Source of the DNA: Xenorhabdus hominickii
GTDB lineage: Bacteria; Pseudomonadota; Gammaproteobacteria; Enterobacterales; Enterobacteriaceae
Length of the DNA stretch: 38,587 bases
NCBI RefSeq assembly: GCF_002632725.1
Contig: NZ_NJAI01000006.1
Coordinates: forward strand, 102,971 to 141,557
Direction of reading: 5' to 3'
The notes beneath the pieces are model-generated. The model saw only the letters and a list, made by a program, of their open reading frames with translations. It was not told where the DNA came from and searched no databases. Position 1 is the first letter of the stretch. The number at the start of each line of letters is the position of its first letter. Both the position numbers and the translations under genes were made by a program. Shown here in pieces: positions 18,301-25,304 of this stretch.

Positions 18301-20035
18301 ATGTTGGAAGAAACTTTTGCTGAGTCACAACACAGGGTGATTGAGTATCGTCCAGAATAAACTGAACCCGCTCCGGAGGATAATCCGGTGATACCGGCAC
18401 GTAAGCCCCTCCAGCTTTGAGTACCGCCAGAATACCGATTACCATTTCCGGGCTGCGATCCAGATAGAGCGCGATCAACGTATCCATTGGCATAGGTACA
18501 CTATGTTGTTGTTGATAACGCTCACGGATCACAAGCGCCAGTTGGTTTGCTCGTTCATTAAGCTGGCGATAGGTTAGGGTTTCGCCTTCAAACACCAGCG
18601 CGACGTTATTCGGATTTGCTGCAGCTTGCGCCTCGAATTGCTGTTGCAAGGTTTTATCCTGCGGATAAAGAGCGTCGGTCTGGTTCCAGCTGTGCAATAG
18701 GGTATGACGTTCCTGCTCTAGCAAGATAGGTAACTCACTGACTAAAACAGCAGGGTTATCAATAATAGTCGTTAGCAGGTTATTTAACCGTTCAAGGATA
18801 TTATTGATATCTGAATCACTAAAATAAGCTTGTAAATATTGGATAGTTATTTTTAATTCCTGATCATAGCCATGATCTTTCAATCGAAATACGATGGGAT
18901 TAATATTAAACTCAGTGTCTATATGAAAATGTTGAGTTTGGTTAATTTCAGTAGCTGATGCTGAAAAACGGTCATATAAAATAAGGATATTGGGTAAAGA
19001 AAATCCATACTGCTTCGCAAGACGGGCGAAATGTGAACTGGGAAATTTCCCGTGGCGATGATTGCTTTTAAGCGCTGATTCGACCTGCTTAATTTGTTCA
19101 ACAATAAGGGATTCTCGTGAAATATGGCAATGTATCGGATACATATTTGCTTGCATTCCGACAACATATTTTTCAGATTTTGTTGTTCTTCCGTGTGTTG
19201 TTGTATTGAAAACTAGCTCTTGTTGTCCTGTTAATTCAGCCATGATAATAGAGATAAGGCTATAAAAAAAGACAGGTATGCTTGTGTTATTTTCATGACA
19301 AAAAGAGCGTAAGTCATTTTTAACTGAGAGGGGGAATGTTAGTGTTTTATGATCAGTGCCTGTTTTCTGGTAATAAGGTATTAATTGGTGTATTTCATTT
19401 TCCTTTAAAAAATCCATCCAATAATTTTTGTCATATTCATAATTAAAATTATTTAAATACTCTCTTGCTTTTTTTACTGCCGTGAGATATTGCGGAATTT
19501 CAGATAACCACGTTGTGAATGTTCCATTCTTAAGGCATGTATACAATTTATAAACATATTCGTGAAATCGATATAATCCGACACCGTCAATGAAAATATG
19601 GTGGAATGTAGTGAAAAAGTAATTCTTTTCATTAGTCAGACGGATTAATGTTATCTGGTAGGGTATTTCATTTAAGTAATCTATAGGGGTATTGGTTTGT
19701 TGCTTCATCCACAGAAGCGCGCTATTTTCAGGGTCAGACAGTCTTGAAACATCGTATTCATTGATTAACGTGGGAATGCTTTGTTCCTGAATGTATTGAA
19801 CCGCTTCATTGTCGGAATTGATTAATATACGTAAACGTAAAGTATCAATATGCTGATGTAGCAAATTCCATGCTTTTTGCAAGAGGGTAATATCAATATT
19901 TTCCTCTATTAATGTATACCAACCCAGGGTATTTATTGAGCTATTCTCATAAAGAATTTGTTCGTAAAACACATTCTCCTGAGCAGGATGGAGGTGATGT
20001 AAATCTGGACTCAAATGATCCTCAACTTTTCTCAT
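12302..20035 (-). CDS. Non-ribosomal peptide synthetase, initiation module and module 2
   Basis: This 2577-aa NRPS begins with a condensation domain that has no carrier domain before it (HHIFIDG near residue 147). This is a starter C domain, expected to N-acylate the first residue. Domains in order: Cstart (~10-440), A (TSGTTGKPKG ~627), T (Ser ~1022 in GGNSL), C of LCL type (HHIAMDG ~1202), A (~1688), T (Ser ~2069 in GGDSI), E (HHLIIDAVSW ~2255). The A pockets give Thr and a Phe-like residue, so the product so far is acyl-Thr-D-Phe. The C-terminus ends in an acidic tail (HDSENETTLDL), a plausible docking peptide for the TubC-type domain that opens the next protein. No clear Shine-Dalgarno precedes the ATG at 20035. 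The acyl donor is unknown. No MbtH gene lies in the window. Confidence 0.95.
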   Translation of the reverse strand: MRKVEDHLSPDLHHLHPAQENVFYEQILYENSSINTLGWYTLIEENIDITLLQKAWNLLHQHIDTLRLRILINSDNEAVQYIQEQSIPTLINEYDVSRLSDPENSALLWMKQQTNTPIDYLNEIPYQITLIRLTNEKNYFFTTFHHIFIDGVGLYRFHEYVYKLYTCLKNGTFTTWLSEIPQYLTAVKKAREYLNNFNYEYDKNYWMDFLKENEIHQLIPYYQKTGTDHKTLTFPLSVKNDLRSFCHENNTSIPVFFYSLISIIMAELTGQQELVFNTTTHGRTTKSEKYVVGMQANMYPIHCHISRESLIVEQIKQVESALKSNHRHGKFPSSHFARLAKQYGFSLPNILILYDRFSASATEINQTQHFHIDTEFNINPIVFRLKDHGYDQELKITIQYLQAYFSDSDINNILERLNNLLTTIIDNPAVLVSELPILLEQERHTLLHSWNQTDALYPQDKTLQQQFEAQAAANPNNVALVFEGETLTYRQLNERANQLALVIRERYQQQHSVPMPMDTLIALYLDRSPEMVIGILAVLKAGGAYVPVSPDYPPERVQFILDDTQSPCVVTQQKFLPTLQAYTQAHVTLPALIAADDWSVTENYSTENLVLAGQTTDLAYVIYTSGTTGKPKGVLQTHHNVNRLFTNSQKDYQFDQHDVWVLFHAYTFDFSVWELWGALLYGGRLIIPTVEYTKDFSQFSCFCAEQNVTVLNQTPGAFYAFIDEALNNSAEFPHLRYVIFGGDKLNPVQLKPWWDRYGDQKPALINMYGITETTVHVTYKKLTQGDTTAVSRIGRPLSDMYAYVLNPAGQLAPIGAPGELYIGGAGLARGYLNRPELTAERFIENPFATDKNKEQGYTRLYKTGDLARWLPDGELEYLGRNDFQVKIRGYRIELGEIESALAAHPQVKQAVVIDREYQGNTALVAYLVIESELSDEGLISHLSSLLPDYMLPASFTRIEAIPLTLNGKVDRQALPEPNWGNKDDYVAPRNTLETQLCTIWQAVLELERVGIEDNFFRIGGNSLTAIKLIAAIRRTLSTDISLAQLFELKTIAGLMTQMEAQICTVIPHLTQERYPLSFAQERMLFIEQFEQGSDVYHIPYLVQLDNAATLPLLETAINRLAERHAVLRTVYRSDDQGQMYQQVLDTNLVIQSQSCHDRDTLLANARTEIATPFDLTTEPSLRLRHYQMADSHYLLLQWHHIAMDGWSIDIFMAELAEICHALQAGRDSQLPELEINYGDYSVWQRDYLQGDVREQQLAYWQQVLAGYESLALPTDHPRPAQVNYQGRDVNFELDALLSEQLRTLAKTQETTLYTVMLSAFYVTLAKLTGQDDIVIGTPTDNRHHAQTQSLLGMFVNSLALRAQLQHTDSVTALIKQTHQLVTGAKAHQDMPFEQLLDTLEIERDSARHPIFQVMFGVQHFGENSSNNRLPFSPVTLDETLYSPAKFDLSLFLSDGKTAITGCLNYALSLFNETSITRIADIYQRVLSTFVADQQQPLSGIDILSAQERHTLLHNWNQTDVSYSQDKTLQQLFEAQAARTPDHVALVFEGESLTYHQLNQRANQLAHVIRERYQQQHHQTMQADTPIALYFDRSPEMIISMLAVMKAGGAYVPVSPEYPTERVQFILTDTATPCVLTQQRYLTILQQLAESSILIAADNQADTVSQPVENPESISKPTDLAYIIYTSGTTGQPKGVMVEHKNVAHLVAAQTTFFDAEKTNKSLMFAAYVFDASVFELFPALLNGLTLYLCNEAERNAPAIAQLIQREGIQMATLPPAILTLLTDVELPSLQLLVTAGESPSLDFMEHFSQHSNVMNAYGPTEITVCATQKRYQHGDIATNIGKAINNASLYVLDSYGNPSPIGTPGELYIGGAGVARGYLNRPELTAERFVANLFATANDTVKGYTRLYKTGDLVRWLPNGELEYLGRNDFQVKIRGFRIELGEIESALTAHSQVKQAVVIDREHQGHKVLAAYLVVEDAVSDDMLLAYLSEHLPDYMLPTSFTFIEAIPLTLNGKVDRRALPEPVFGDRENYVAPRNSLETQLCAIWQAVLGLERISIHDNFFRIGGDSIVSIQLVSKLRQAGFSLQVKTIFEAPTVAQLAPLLMQTASTAEVVAEQGLLNGKFALLPVQQTFFDWQLAHPHHWNQAFMVQISGNIPSVQIERALIALTERHDILRARFVETEQGYHQCYSADISSSQPQLKHGDIRQCNQEELRQQLTQWQIGFDYHNGPLWQAAHLTGYADGSARLFFAFHHLIIDAVSWRIIAEDMRLLLQGMTLPAKTSSYRQWVTTVHQYAQQHQHEVPYWQQVLAGNNSKPALDNLTHHQLGISVEMTDILLHEANIGYRTEINDLLLSALTVALQETFDQSVNHIILEGHGRESIDNTIDISETVGWFTTLYPVRLEKQTDMADTLIHTKEMLRAVPNKGIGYGALQQAGYLTDHLPVISFNYLGQLGSASRQDWSITDDDCGNTIASENDSHLLLGINGAVQAGKLLFYVDSRLPQSKTVIFIRAFEQALNHIITTAQKQSQTGEIMTPSDYGIKGVSLEQFNQLTHYFEHTNNVSSHHDSENETTLDL
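12440..13700 (-). other. Epimerization domain of module 2
   Basis: A C-terminal E domain with HHLIIDAVSW, EGHGRE and ETVGWFTTLYPV, nearly identical to the one in the downstream NRPS. It converts the module-2 aromatic residue to D before transfer across the protein junction to the DCL domain of the next protein. Confidence 0.85.
13980..15440 (-). other. A domain of module 2, phenylalanine-type pocket
   Basis: The pocket reads D-A-F-T-V-A-A-V-C-K (FDASVFE, TLPP, VTAG, NAYGPTE, ITVC). The classical Phe code is D-A-W-T-I-A-A-V-C-K, so Phe or a close aromatic is likely. The surrounding sequence is almost the same as in the module-5 A domain. Confidence 0.6.
17100..18650 (-). other. A domain of module 1, threonine pocket
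   Basis: The pocket reads D-F-W-N-I-G-M-V-H-K (FDFSVWE, NQTP, VIFGGD, NMYGITE, TTVH), which is the established Thr code without a mismatch. Thr supplies the hydroxyl for ester closure. No E domain follows, and the next C domain is LCL, so L-Thr. Confidence 0.85.
18720..20000 (-). other. Starter condensation domain
   Basis: An N-terminal C domain with LHPAQENVFYEQ at its start and an intact HHIFIDG. Sequence and base composition differ from the other C domains: this stretch is markedly AT-richer than the DNA downstream of about 18720. As no carrier domain lies before it, it probably condenses an acyl-CoA with Thr. Confidence 0.75.
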
Positions 20036-20564
20036 AATTAATTATATGAGTGTATTCCGCTTACAAGTTAGTCATAGTTAATAGTACAAAATGAATGGGA
20101 CTGATAATTTGCCTGGCCTTAACTTTCACATTAGAACGTAGCATAATATCTCATGATGTCCTTACAAATAATCTTGCAATCTTTCAACACTCATCCTCAT
20201 GAAAGATAGTTATTGTTTAATAGTTAGTTTTTTGTTTTCCCAAAACACCAGAATATATTTTTTTATGCGGACATAATTATTTTATTATTACTCATGAATA
20301 CCGTTCTTTATAGTATAATAATGATTGTCATTCTAATTAGTGTCTATGTTGTTTTTTATTACTCTTGTTTTTTTTGTTGTTTGTAGGAAAATTTAGTTAT
20401 TGATTTTTATTTTTTATTGTTGGTGACGTGTTGGAATTAGATATCTTTTTAGCCAAAGATTATGTTACGAGATCAATAAGAATACTTTCACCTATACAGT
20501 ACGCAGGGCGGTTATATTTAACCCCAGTTGGTGAGGGCTTTTACACCGCTTCATATACAGGATC
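20036..20564. other. AT-rich leader upstream of the NRPS operon
   Basis: About 530 bases with no convincing gene on either strand. T-rich runs, TATA-like boxes and a possible Fur site (20317-20335) suggest that it holds the NRPS promoter, with a long 5' untranslated region of up to ~280 bases. No riboswitch fold was recognised. Confidence 0.5.
20311..20335 (-). promoter_or_regulatory. Possible Fur box overlapping a -10-like element
   Basis: The 19 bases AATAATGATTGTCATTCTA at 20317-20335 match the Fur consensus at 14 of the 18 non-central positions and contain the perfect palindrome AATGA-TTG-TCATT. On the minus strand TATACT (20311-20316) could be a -10 with the Fur-like site in its spacer. 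No good -35 was found and the region is AT-rich, so chance similarity is possible. Confidence 0.3.
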
Positions 20565-20871
20565 TTAAGAATTAAGCCTTTCGAAACATGTATCCAATGT
20601 CTTGTTTTTAAATGATTTTATTTGCGGTGTTTTGAAAGCGTTCTGGTATAAATACGCTTTTGCTTTTGCCAGCCAAAAACACGTTTCCGACCATGCCCTT
20701 TGAAGTAGATTTTCTATTATTGGCCTTAGCCAAATCTCCGTATTTTGAGCCACTTTGAGCAGTGAGACTGCCGTAAATAACCGTCTTGCCAATGAGCGCC
20801 TGAGCAACAGAGCCAGATAAGCCCTGTCGTTAACGTTTCTTTCCGGGTGGCAAATCCGTGCCAGTTCGTGT
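20565..20871 (-). pseudogene. Unrecognised open frame cut by the IS6 element
   Basis: The minus strand stays open for about 100 codons from the IS end at 20871 to a TAA at 20565-20567. The peptide is rich in Leu, Arg and Lys (for example LALLLRRSLARRLFTAV) and I do not recognise it. Any start lies inside or beyond the IS6 element, where the frame merely runs antisense to the transposase. It may be the 3' end of a broken gene or an accidental frame. Confidence 0.2.
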
Positions 20872-20933
20872 GGCTCTGTCGCATTAAGGCGTCGTTGGGT
20901 AACATGCTGTTTTTTTTGTGATGTTACCTGACT

Positions 20934-21509
20934 ATGCCTCTGATCCGAAAAGCCTTCAAACGTCTGCATTATCCTGTTGATATCATCGCTCAATGCGTTC
21001 GCTGGTATCTGGCCTACGCCCTGAGCCTGCGTAACTTGGAAGAAATAATGGCAGAGCGCGGCGTTGTTGTTGACCATTCCACGCTTCACCGCTGGGTCAT
21101 TCGCCTGATACCGTTGCTGAATAAGGCCTTTCGCCGACATAAGCGCACCATGGGGCGTCGATGGCGAATGGATGAAACCGACATAAAAATCAAGGGCCAG
21201 TGGAAATATCTGTACCGGGCGGTTGACAGCAACGGTCAGACCATCGACTTCCTATTGACCGCCAAACGAGATGCCGCGGCAGCCCTTCGATTTTTCCGTA
21301 AGGCCATCCGGCATCATGATGAGCCCGAAGTGGTAACCATCGATAAAAGTGGTGCCAACACGGCCGCTTTGGCCACACTCAATGCCGACAAACCCGATGA
21401 AGAAACCATTACCGTCAGACAGAGTCAGTATCTGAACAACCTTGTGGGGCAAGATCACCAGAATATAAAACGACGAGTACGGCCGATGCGGGGATTCAAG
21501 TCAGCATGA
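20934..21509 (+). pseudogene. IS6-family transposase, truncated at its C-terminus
   Basis: The 191-aa frame has the IS6 pattern: an N-terminal KRLHYPVDIIAQCVRWY, the catalytic start WRMDETDIKIKG and TIDKSGANT carrying the second Asp region. It ends at RRVRPMRGFKSA just after QDHQNIKRRVRPM, where full-length IS6 transposases (about 234 aa) continue with a GFKxFRRAQ...GIE segment. That tail is missing and is replaced by unrelated sequence that still ends in an IS6-like repeat. The C-terminal catalytic Glu lies at or beyond the truncated part, so the protein is probably inactive. Confidence 0.75.
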
Positions 21510-21592
21510 GGCATGAAGCATGGACAAGAACATCATCGACAACCTGACGCAACTGGCGGAAGTCGGGGTTTGGGGAGCAATGGAACAGTAAA

Positions 21593-21657
21593 GAGAATGT
21601 AATGAACGCATCCCAACCACTTAGCCTTTGGCTCTGTGCTGCGTTCATTACTTTCTC
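21593..21657. repeat. 18-bp inverted repeat between the transposase and the right IS end
   Basis: GTAATGAACGCA (21599-21610) and TGCGTTCATTAC (21640-21651) pair perfectly. With six more bases outside, 17 of 18 pairs form, around a 29-base loop that holds GGCTCTGTG, itself similar to the IS end. It sits in the foreign segment that replaced the transposase 3' end. Confidence 0.6.
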
Positions 21658-21662
21658 CCTAA

Positions 21663-21897
<235 letters not shown>

Positions 21898-21927
21898 TCA
21901 CTGAAACTGTCAGGTTTTCTTGATGAT

Positions 21928-21966
21928 GCGGTTACAGGCATTCTGTCTTGTAACCGCTTATTTTTG
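21928..21966 (+). terminator. Rho-independent terminator of the former kdsA
   Basis: GCGGTTACA (21928-21936) and TGTAACCGC (21949-21957) form a 9-bp stem with a 12-base loop followed by TTATTTTT. It lies 30 bases after the kdsA stop. It faces the end of the nit operon, which runs in from the other side. Confidence 0.75.
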
Positions 21967-22027
21967 TCCGGAACCAGCGCCTAAGTGGCATGAAACAGTA
22001 CGTTGGGGCTAGGGGCCTCTGCAATGG

Positions 22028-23329
22028 TCACTCGACCATTTCCGCAATCTGCTTGTTATGACTATTTTGCTGACTTATTGTTTGCTCAATATGCCGTACC
22101 ACATAGGCAGCATCCTGATCGATCCCCAGAAACCGCCCAGAGCCCCATGTATGTAACCACGGCAAACCAATAAATGTGACATCCGGATCAATGGTAATAC
22201 CCCGATCATGTTTTGGATAACCATTAGCTTGAAAAATATCTAAATCAATCCATGAATAATCCGGCCTAAAACCTATACACCAAATCACGGAAGTAATATT
22301 TTCTTTGGCTAAATTAATGTGTGTGATTTCTTGTTCTGGCTGCCAAACAGGCTGATATACCGATGCAGGCTCATCAGTCTCAATGTTGTTTTTAGCTAAA
22401 TATTCATCAATAGAGGCATTAATCCGATTATAAGTAGCATCGGCACTATCCAGATTTTCTGATAAATCTGGCCTGAACCAGAGTTGCCCCTCTTTATAGT
22501 CATCAAAACGGCCAAGCAACTGCATACTTTCTAAAGCAAATTTACGCAGATCAATATCATGTCCGCCATCACGGCCTGTAACATAGTGGTTGGTACTGTT
22601 ACGTACTTCTTCACTATAGCGATGATCTTTCGCAGTCGTTTTGTAATGGCCCATATCAAACAGCCACTTCACCACATCTTTGCCGCGATAGAACCGGGCA
22701 CAACGTGGGGCATCACCTGTCGATAAATAGACTTTTTTGCCTGCCAGATGTAAGTCTTCGGCAATTTGTGATCCAGACTGTCCTGACCCGACCACCAGCA
22801 CCGTACCTTCAGGCAGTTGATCTGCATTCAAATATTCTTCCGAATGCATTACTTTTATATGCTCAGGCAAAACATCGCTTAATTTTGGGTAAATTGGGGT
22901 GTGATACCCGCCTGCTGCGACTACAAGCTGTTTGGCTGTGGTTGTGCCGTAATTAGTTTTAATGACAAACTTATATGCTGCCACTTTTTCCACATGTTCT
23001 ACCTGAATGTTTAAAATGGCAGGTGGATTTAGTTTTTCAATAAATTCATCAAGATATTCCACGATTTCGTGCTTTTTCATAAATCCGTTGGGATCTTGCC
23101 TTTGATAAGGATGTTCAGGCAACAGGCACTGCCAGTTCGGTGTCACCAAGGTAAAATTATCCCAACGTTTATGGCGCCAGCTATGGGTCAACTCGGATTC
23201 TTTTTCCAACACCACATGATCAATGCCTGCTTTTTGCAAATAGTGACTGATGCATAAACCTGCCTGACCACCACCAACAATCACCACATCATAATTTGGC
23301 TGTAATATTTGATTTTGGATATTTAACAT
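22028..23329 (-). CDS. nitH: Flavin-dependent NAD(P)H oxidoreductase of the nit1C cluster
   Basis: This 433-aa protein has two dinucleotide-binding folds: VVIVGGGQAGLCISHYL at residues ~15-31 for FAD and VLVVGSGQSGSQIAEDL near ~180 for NAD(P)H. It also has a C-terminal GIDQDAAYVVRHI helix typical of flavin monooxygenase-like enzymes. It matches the MSMEG_0569-type family, the last gene of nit1C clusters. The reaction is not known; oxidation of a nitrile-derived intermediate has been supposed. AGAGGG stands a few bases before the ATG, and 12 bases separate it from nitG. The gene is full length and ends the operon, facing the kdsA terminator. Confidence 0.85.
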   Translation of the reverse strand: MLNIQNQILQPNYDVVIVGGGQAGLCISHYLQKAGIDHVVLEKESELTHSWRHKRWDNFTLVTPNWQCLLPEHPYQRQDPNGFMKKHEIVEYLDEFIEKLNPPAILNIQVEHVEKVAAYKFVIKTNYGTTTAKQLVVAAGGYHTPIYPKLSDVLPEHIKVMHSEEYLNADQLPEGTVLVVGSGQSGSQIAEDLHLAGKKVYLSTGDAPRCARFYRGKDVVKWLFDMGHYKTTAKDHRYSEEVRNSTNHYVTGRDGGHDIDLRKFALESMQLLGRFDDYKEGQLWFRPDLSENLDSADATYNRINASIDEYLAKNNIETDEPASVYQPVWQPEQEITHINLAKENITSVIWCIGFRPDYSWIDLDIFQANGYPKHDRGITIDPDVTFIGLPWLHTWGSGRFLGIDQDAAYVVRHIEQTISQQNSHNKQIAEMVE

Positions 23330-23341
23330 AGAACATCCCTC

Positions 23342-23632
23342 TCATTTATGCGTCATTTCAATAACTGTAATTTGATCTTCCGGACTGAGTTCGAACAGTT
23401 TGGCTTGGTATTGAATCATTGCCAGATTGTCCATAGCTGAACTACAGCTAAAGCCATAACATGCCCGTACTCTTTTTGATGCGGCATACAGACCATCTTC
23501 AACCTGATGCAAAAACTGCGTACTCGGGTAACACTGGCCAATGGACAAATATTCATAAATCACGGTTGAGGGTGAGTAATATTGAATCTGTTCTCCATTG
23601 GGCCACTTCACAGTAAAATTCACACTGGGCAT
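23342..23632 (-). CDS. nitG: Small conserved nit1C protein (MSMEG_0570/Sll-type family)
   Basis: A 96-aa soluble protein without signal peptide or membrane segment. It opens with MPSVNFTVKWPNGE and contains YYSPSTVIYEYL and a central ASKRVRACYGFSCSSAM with two cysteines. Family members occur almost only in nitrilase clusters of this kind and have no proven function. AGGAG precedes the ATG at good distance. There is an 87-base gap after nitF, the widest in the operon. The assignment rests on position and size as well as on sequence. Confidence 0.75.
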   Translation of the reverse strand: MPSVNFTVKWPNGEQIQYYSPSTVIYEYLSIGQCYPSTQFLHQVEDGLYAASKRVRACYGFSCSSAMDNLAMIQYQAKLFELSPEDQITVIEMTHK

Positions 23633-23718
23633 AACATAGGCTCCTACTGGCTTTCAGGTTCAATCTATAACGGGTTGAACCTATAATTTTTTTAACTGGT
23701 TTTTTTAATCAAATGCTT

Positions 23719-24732
23719 TCAATTAAATGTTTTCAAGACATTCGCATAACAAAAACCGGTAAATACTTGGTTGTTAAAATCCCAAAATATGCCGTGTTGC
23801 TGTTGTTGCTGCACTGTAACCACACCACTGACATTGGTTTCAGCAATCACTGTGCAGGCAATGTCCTGACTGTGAAACAGCTTGATAATTTCTTGACATT
23901 TATCGACATTGGCAGTCAGTAAAAAACCAAAGCTGGGAAAAATTTGCAGCCATTTAGACCAGTCGACATCACCGGGTTTAGGCATGGCATCTAGGTTGAT
24001 ATGAGCCCCCGAGGCTGTAGCTTCGAGCAACATCAACAAACTGCCTAAAATGCCGGCATTGCTGATATCACGGGCTGCATGAACCAACCCTGCTTCCGCC
24101 AATTGCGGCAACAAGGCAATTTGTGACTGTAAAACGCTGTCAGATACATGCTCAAAACATTTCCAATAAGTGGTATTGGGGTGGAATTGTCCTTGCAGAT
24201 TTAAAGCCATCAAGATTTTTTGTTGTGGTTTGACATGCAGCACTGAAAGCAATTTTCGCGCCGTGCCTTGAATCGCAACCGATAAAGCGGGCTGATAAAC
24301 TGTACCAAGATTGGTATGCCCACCGACCAATGGCACACCATAAGCACGACAAGCATCCTGCATGCCTTGCACTAACAACTGTGCCTGTTTGCTGTTGGTA
24401 TGCCAAAGACTGTTCACCACTGACAACGCCCGACCGCCCATGGCGGCAATATCACTAATATTCGCCATGACTGCTGACCATCCTGCAAAATAAGGATGAT
24501 TGGCCACAAAATTTGGCAACATACCTTCACAGGCGTGTAATACATACTGACCATTCAATGGCAGTGCCGCCGCATCATCCCCAGGGTAAGCATATAAGCT
24601 ATCCAATGAATCAACATGGCAGGTTGTATTGGCTGAAACTGTATTGGTTGAAATACTGGATGCAATCGCCTGCTTGGACCGCATGGCGGGTGTGTGTCTC
24701 AATATCTCGAGTAATTGATTGAGTTCCATCAT
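23719..24732 (-). CDS. nitF: AIR synthase-like ATP-binding protein of nit1C
   Basis: This 337-aa member of the PurM/SelD/HypE fold shows a GDDAAALPLNG nucleotide-binding segment, ANISDIAAMGGRAL, and LVGGHTNLGT. It corresponds to the Sll0787-like family. PurM-like enzymes activate amides or acids with ATP, so it may activate a nitrilase or radical-SAM product; this is inference. Its ATG overlaps the stop of nitE (24729-24732), showing translational coupling. No truncation is visible. Confidence 0.8.
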   Translation of the reverse strand: MMELNQLLEILRHTPAMRSKQAIASSISTNTVSANTTCHVDSLDSLYAYPGDDAAALPLNGQYVLHACEGMLPNFVANHPYFAGWSAVMANISDIAAMGGRALSVVNSLWHTNSKQAQLLVQGMQDACRAYGVPLVGGHTNLGTVYQPALSVAIQGTARKLLSVLHVKPQQKILMALNLQGQFHPNTTYWKCFEHVSDSVLQSQIALLPQLAEAGLVHAARDISNAGILGSLLMLLEATASGAHINLDAMPKPGDVDWSKWLQIFPSFGFLLTANVDKCQEIIKLFHSQDIACTVIAETNVSGVVTVQQQQQHGIFWDFNNQVFTGFCYANVLKTFN

Positions 24733-25292
24733 TGCGTCTCCTTCTGCATATAGGTTTGCATCGGGATATACTGCAATGGATAGTTTTCAATCTGTGCCTG
24801 CATTAACACATGTGGAATGTTGGCAACGGTCAACTGACACAAACTATCCCAACACAATCTTTGGAAGTAGTGTTCATTTTGACTTTGCACGGTGGCTAAA
24901 AAAGTACGGCATCCCAAGTTCTTGGCGGTCGATACCGCTGCATTGATTAACGCTTTACCAATGGTATGGTGACGTCGGTATAGAGGCTCTACACATAAAC
25001 GCCCGCCATACCACGTCTGTTCGCCATCGGGGAAAATCCGTACTGCGCCAATCACACGATCATGCTCACCAGCCATTTTCCCAATGGCAACAATACCTAA
25101 TGCTTTAACATCGTACTCGTCCCGATCTTCTTTCAAGATTTTCTGTTCATCGCGAAAGGTCACTTCACGCAAACGATAATATTGGCGGCATTCCCAATCT
25201 TCCGATACCATTTTGATGGCAATGTCATCGCTAATAAATTGTTTCAGCTCTTCATTTAGCCCAAGCAGCCAAGAATAACGAGAAAGTTCCAT
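24729..25292 (-). CDS. nitE: GNAT-family N-acetyltransferase of nit1C
   Basis: The 187-aa protein carries the GNAT acetyl-CoA-binding segment (RLCVEPLYRRHHTIGKALI, ~110-128) and the preceding beta strands with IGAVRIFPDGEQ. It matches the MSMEG_0567/Sll0786 type found next to nit1C nitrilases. The acceptor is unknown. AGGAG lies 8 bases before the chosen ATG (25292). An alternative ATG six bases upstream is out of frame. It overlaps nitF by 4 bases and follows nitD by 12. Confidence 0.8.
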   Translation of the reverse strand: MELSRYSWLLGLNEELKQFISDDIAIKMVSEDWECRQYYRLREVTFRDEQKILKEDRDEYDVKALGIVAIGKMAGEHDRVIGAVRIFPDGEQTWYGGRLCVEPLYRRHHTIGKALINAAVSTAKNLGCRTFLATVQSQNEHYFQRLCWDSLCQLTVANIPHVLMQAQIENYPLQYIPMQTYMQKETQ

Positions 25293-25304
25293 ACCATATT
25301 CTCC

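Noticed and set aside
474..20035. Long internal repeats in the NRPS genes as a repeat array
   Set aside because: They follow the modular C-A-T-E domain structure and need no other explanation.
20565..21140. A 191-codon minus-strand gene
   Set aside because: Its first half runs antisense to the IS6 transposase and its ATG lies inside the IS. Only the part outside the IS was kept, as a doubtful remnant.
21967..22027. Terminator of the nit operon in GGGGCTAGGGGCC
   Set aside because: The pairing is short and no T run follows on the minus strand. The kdsA hairpin is likewise not followed by T on that strand.
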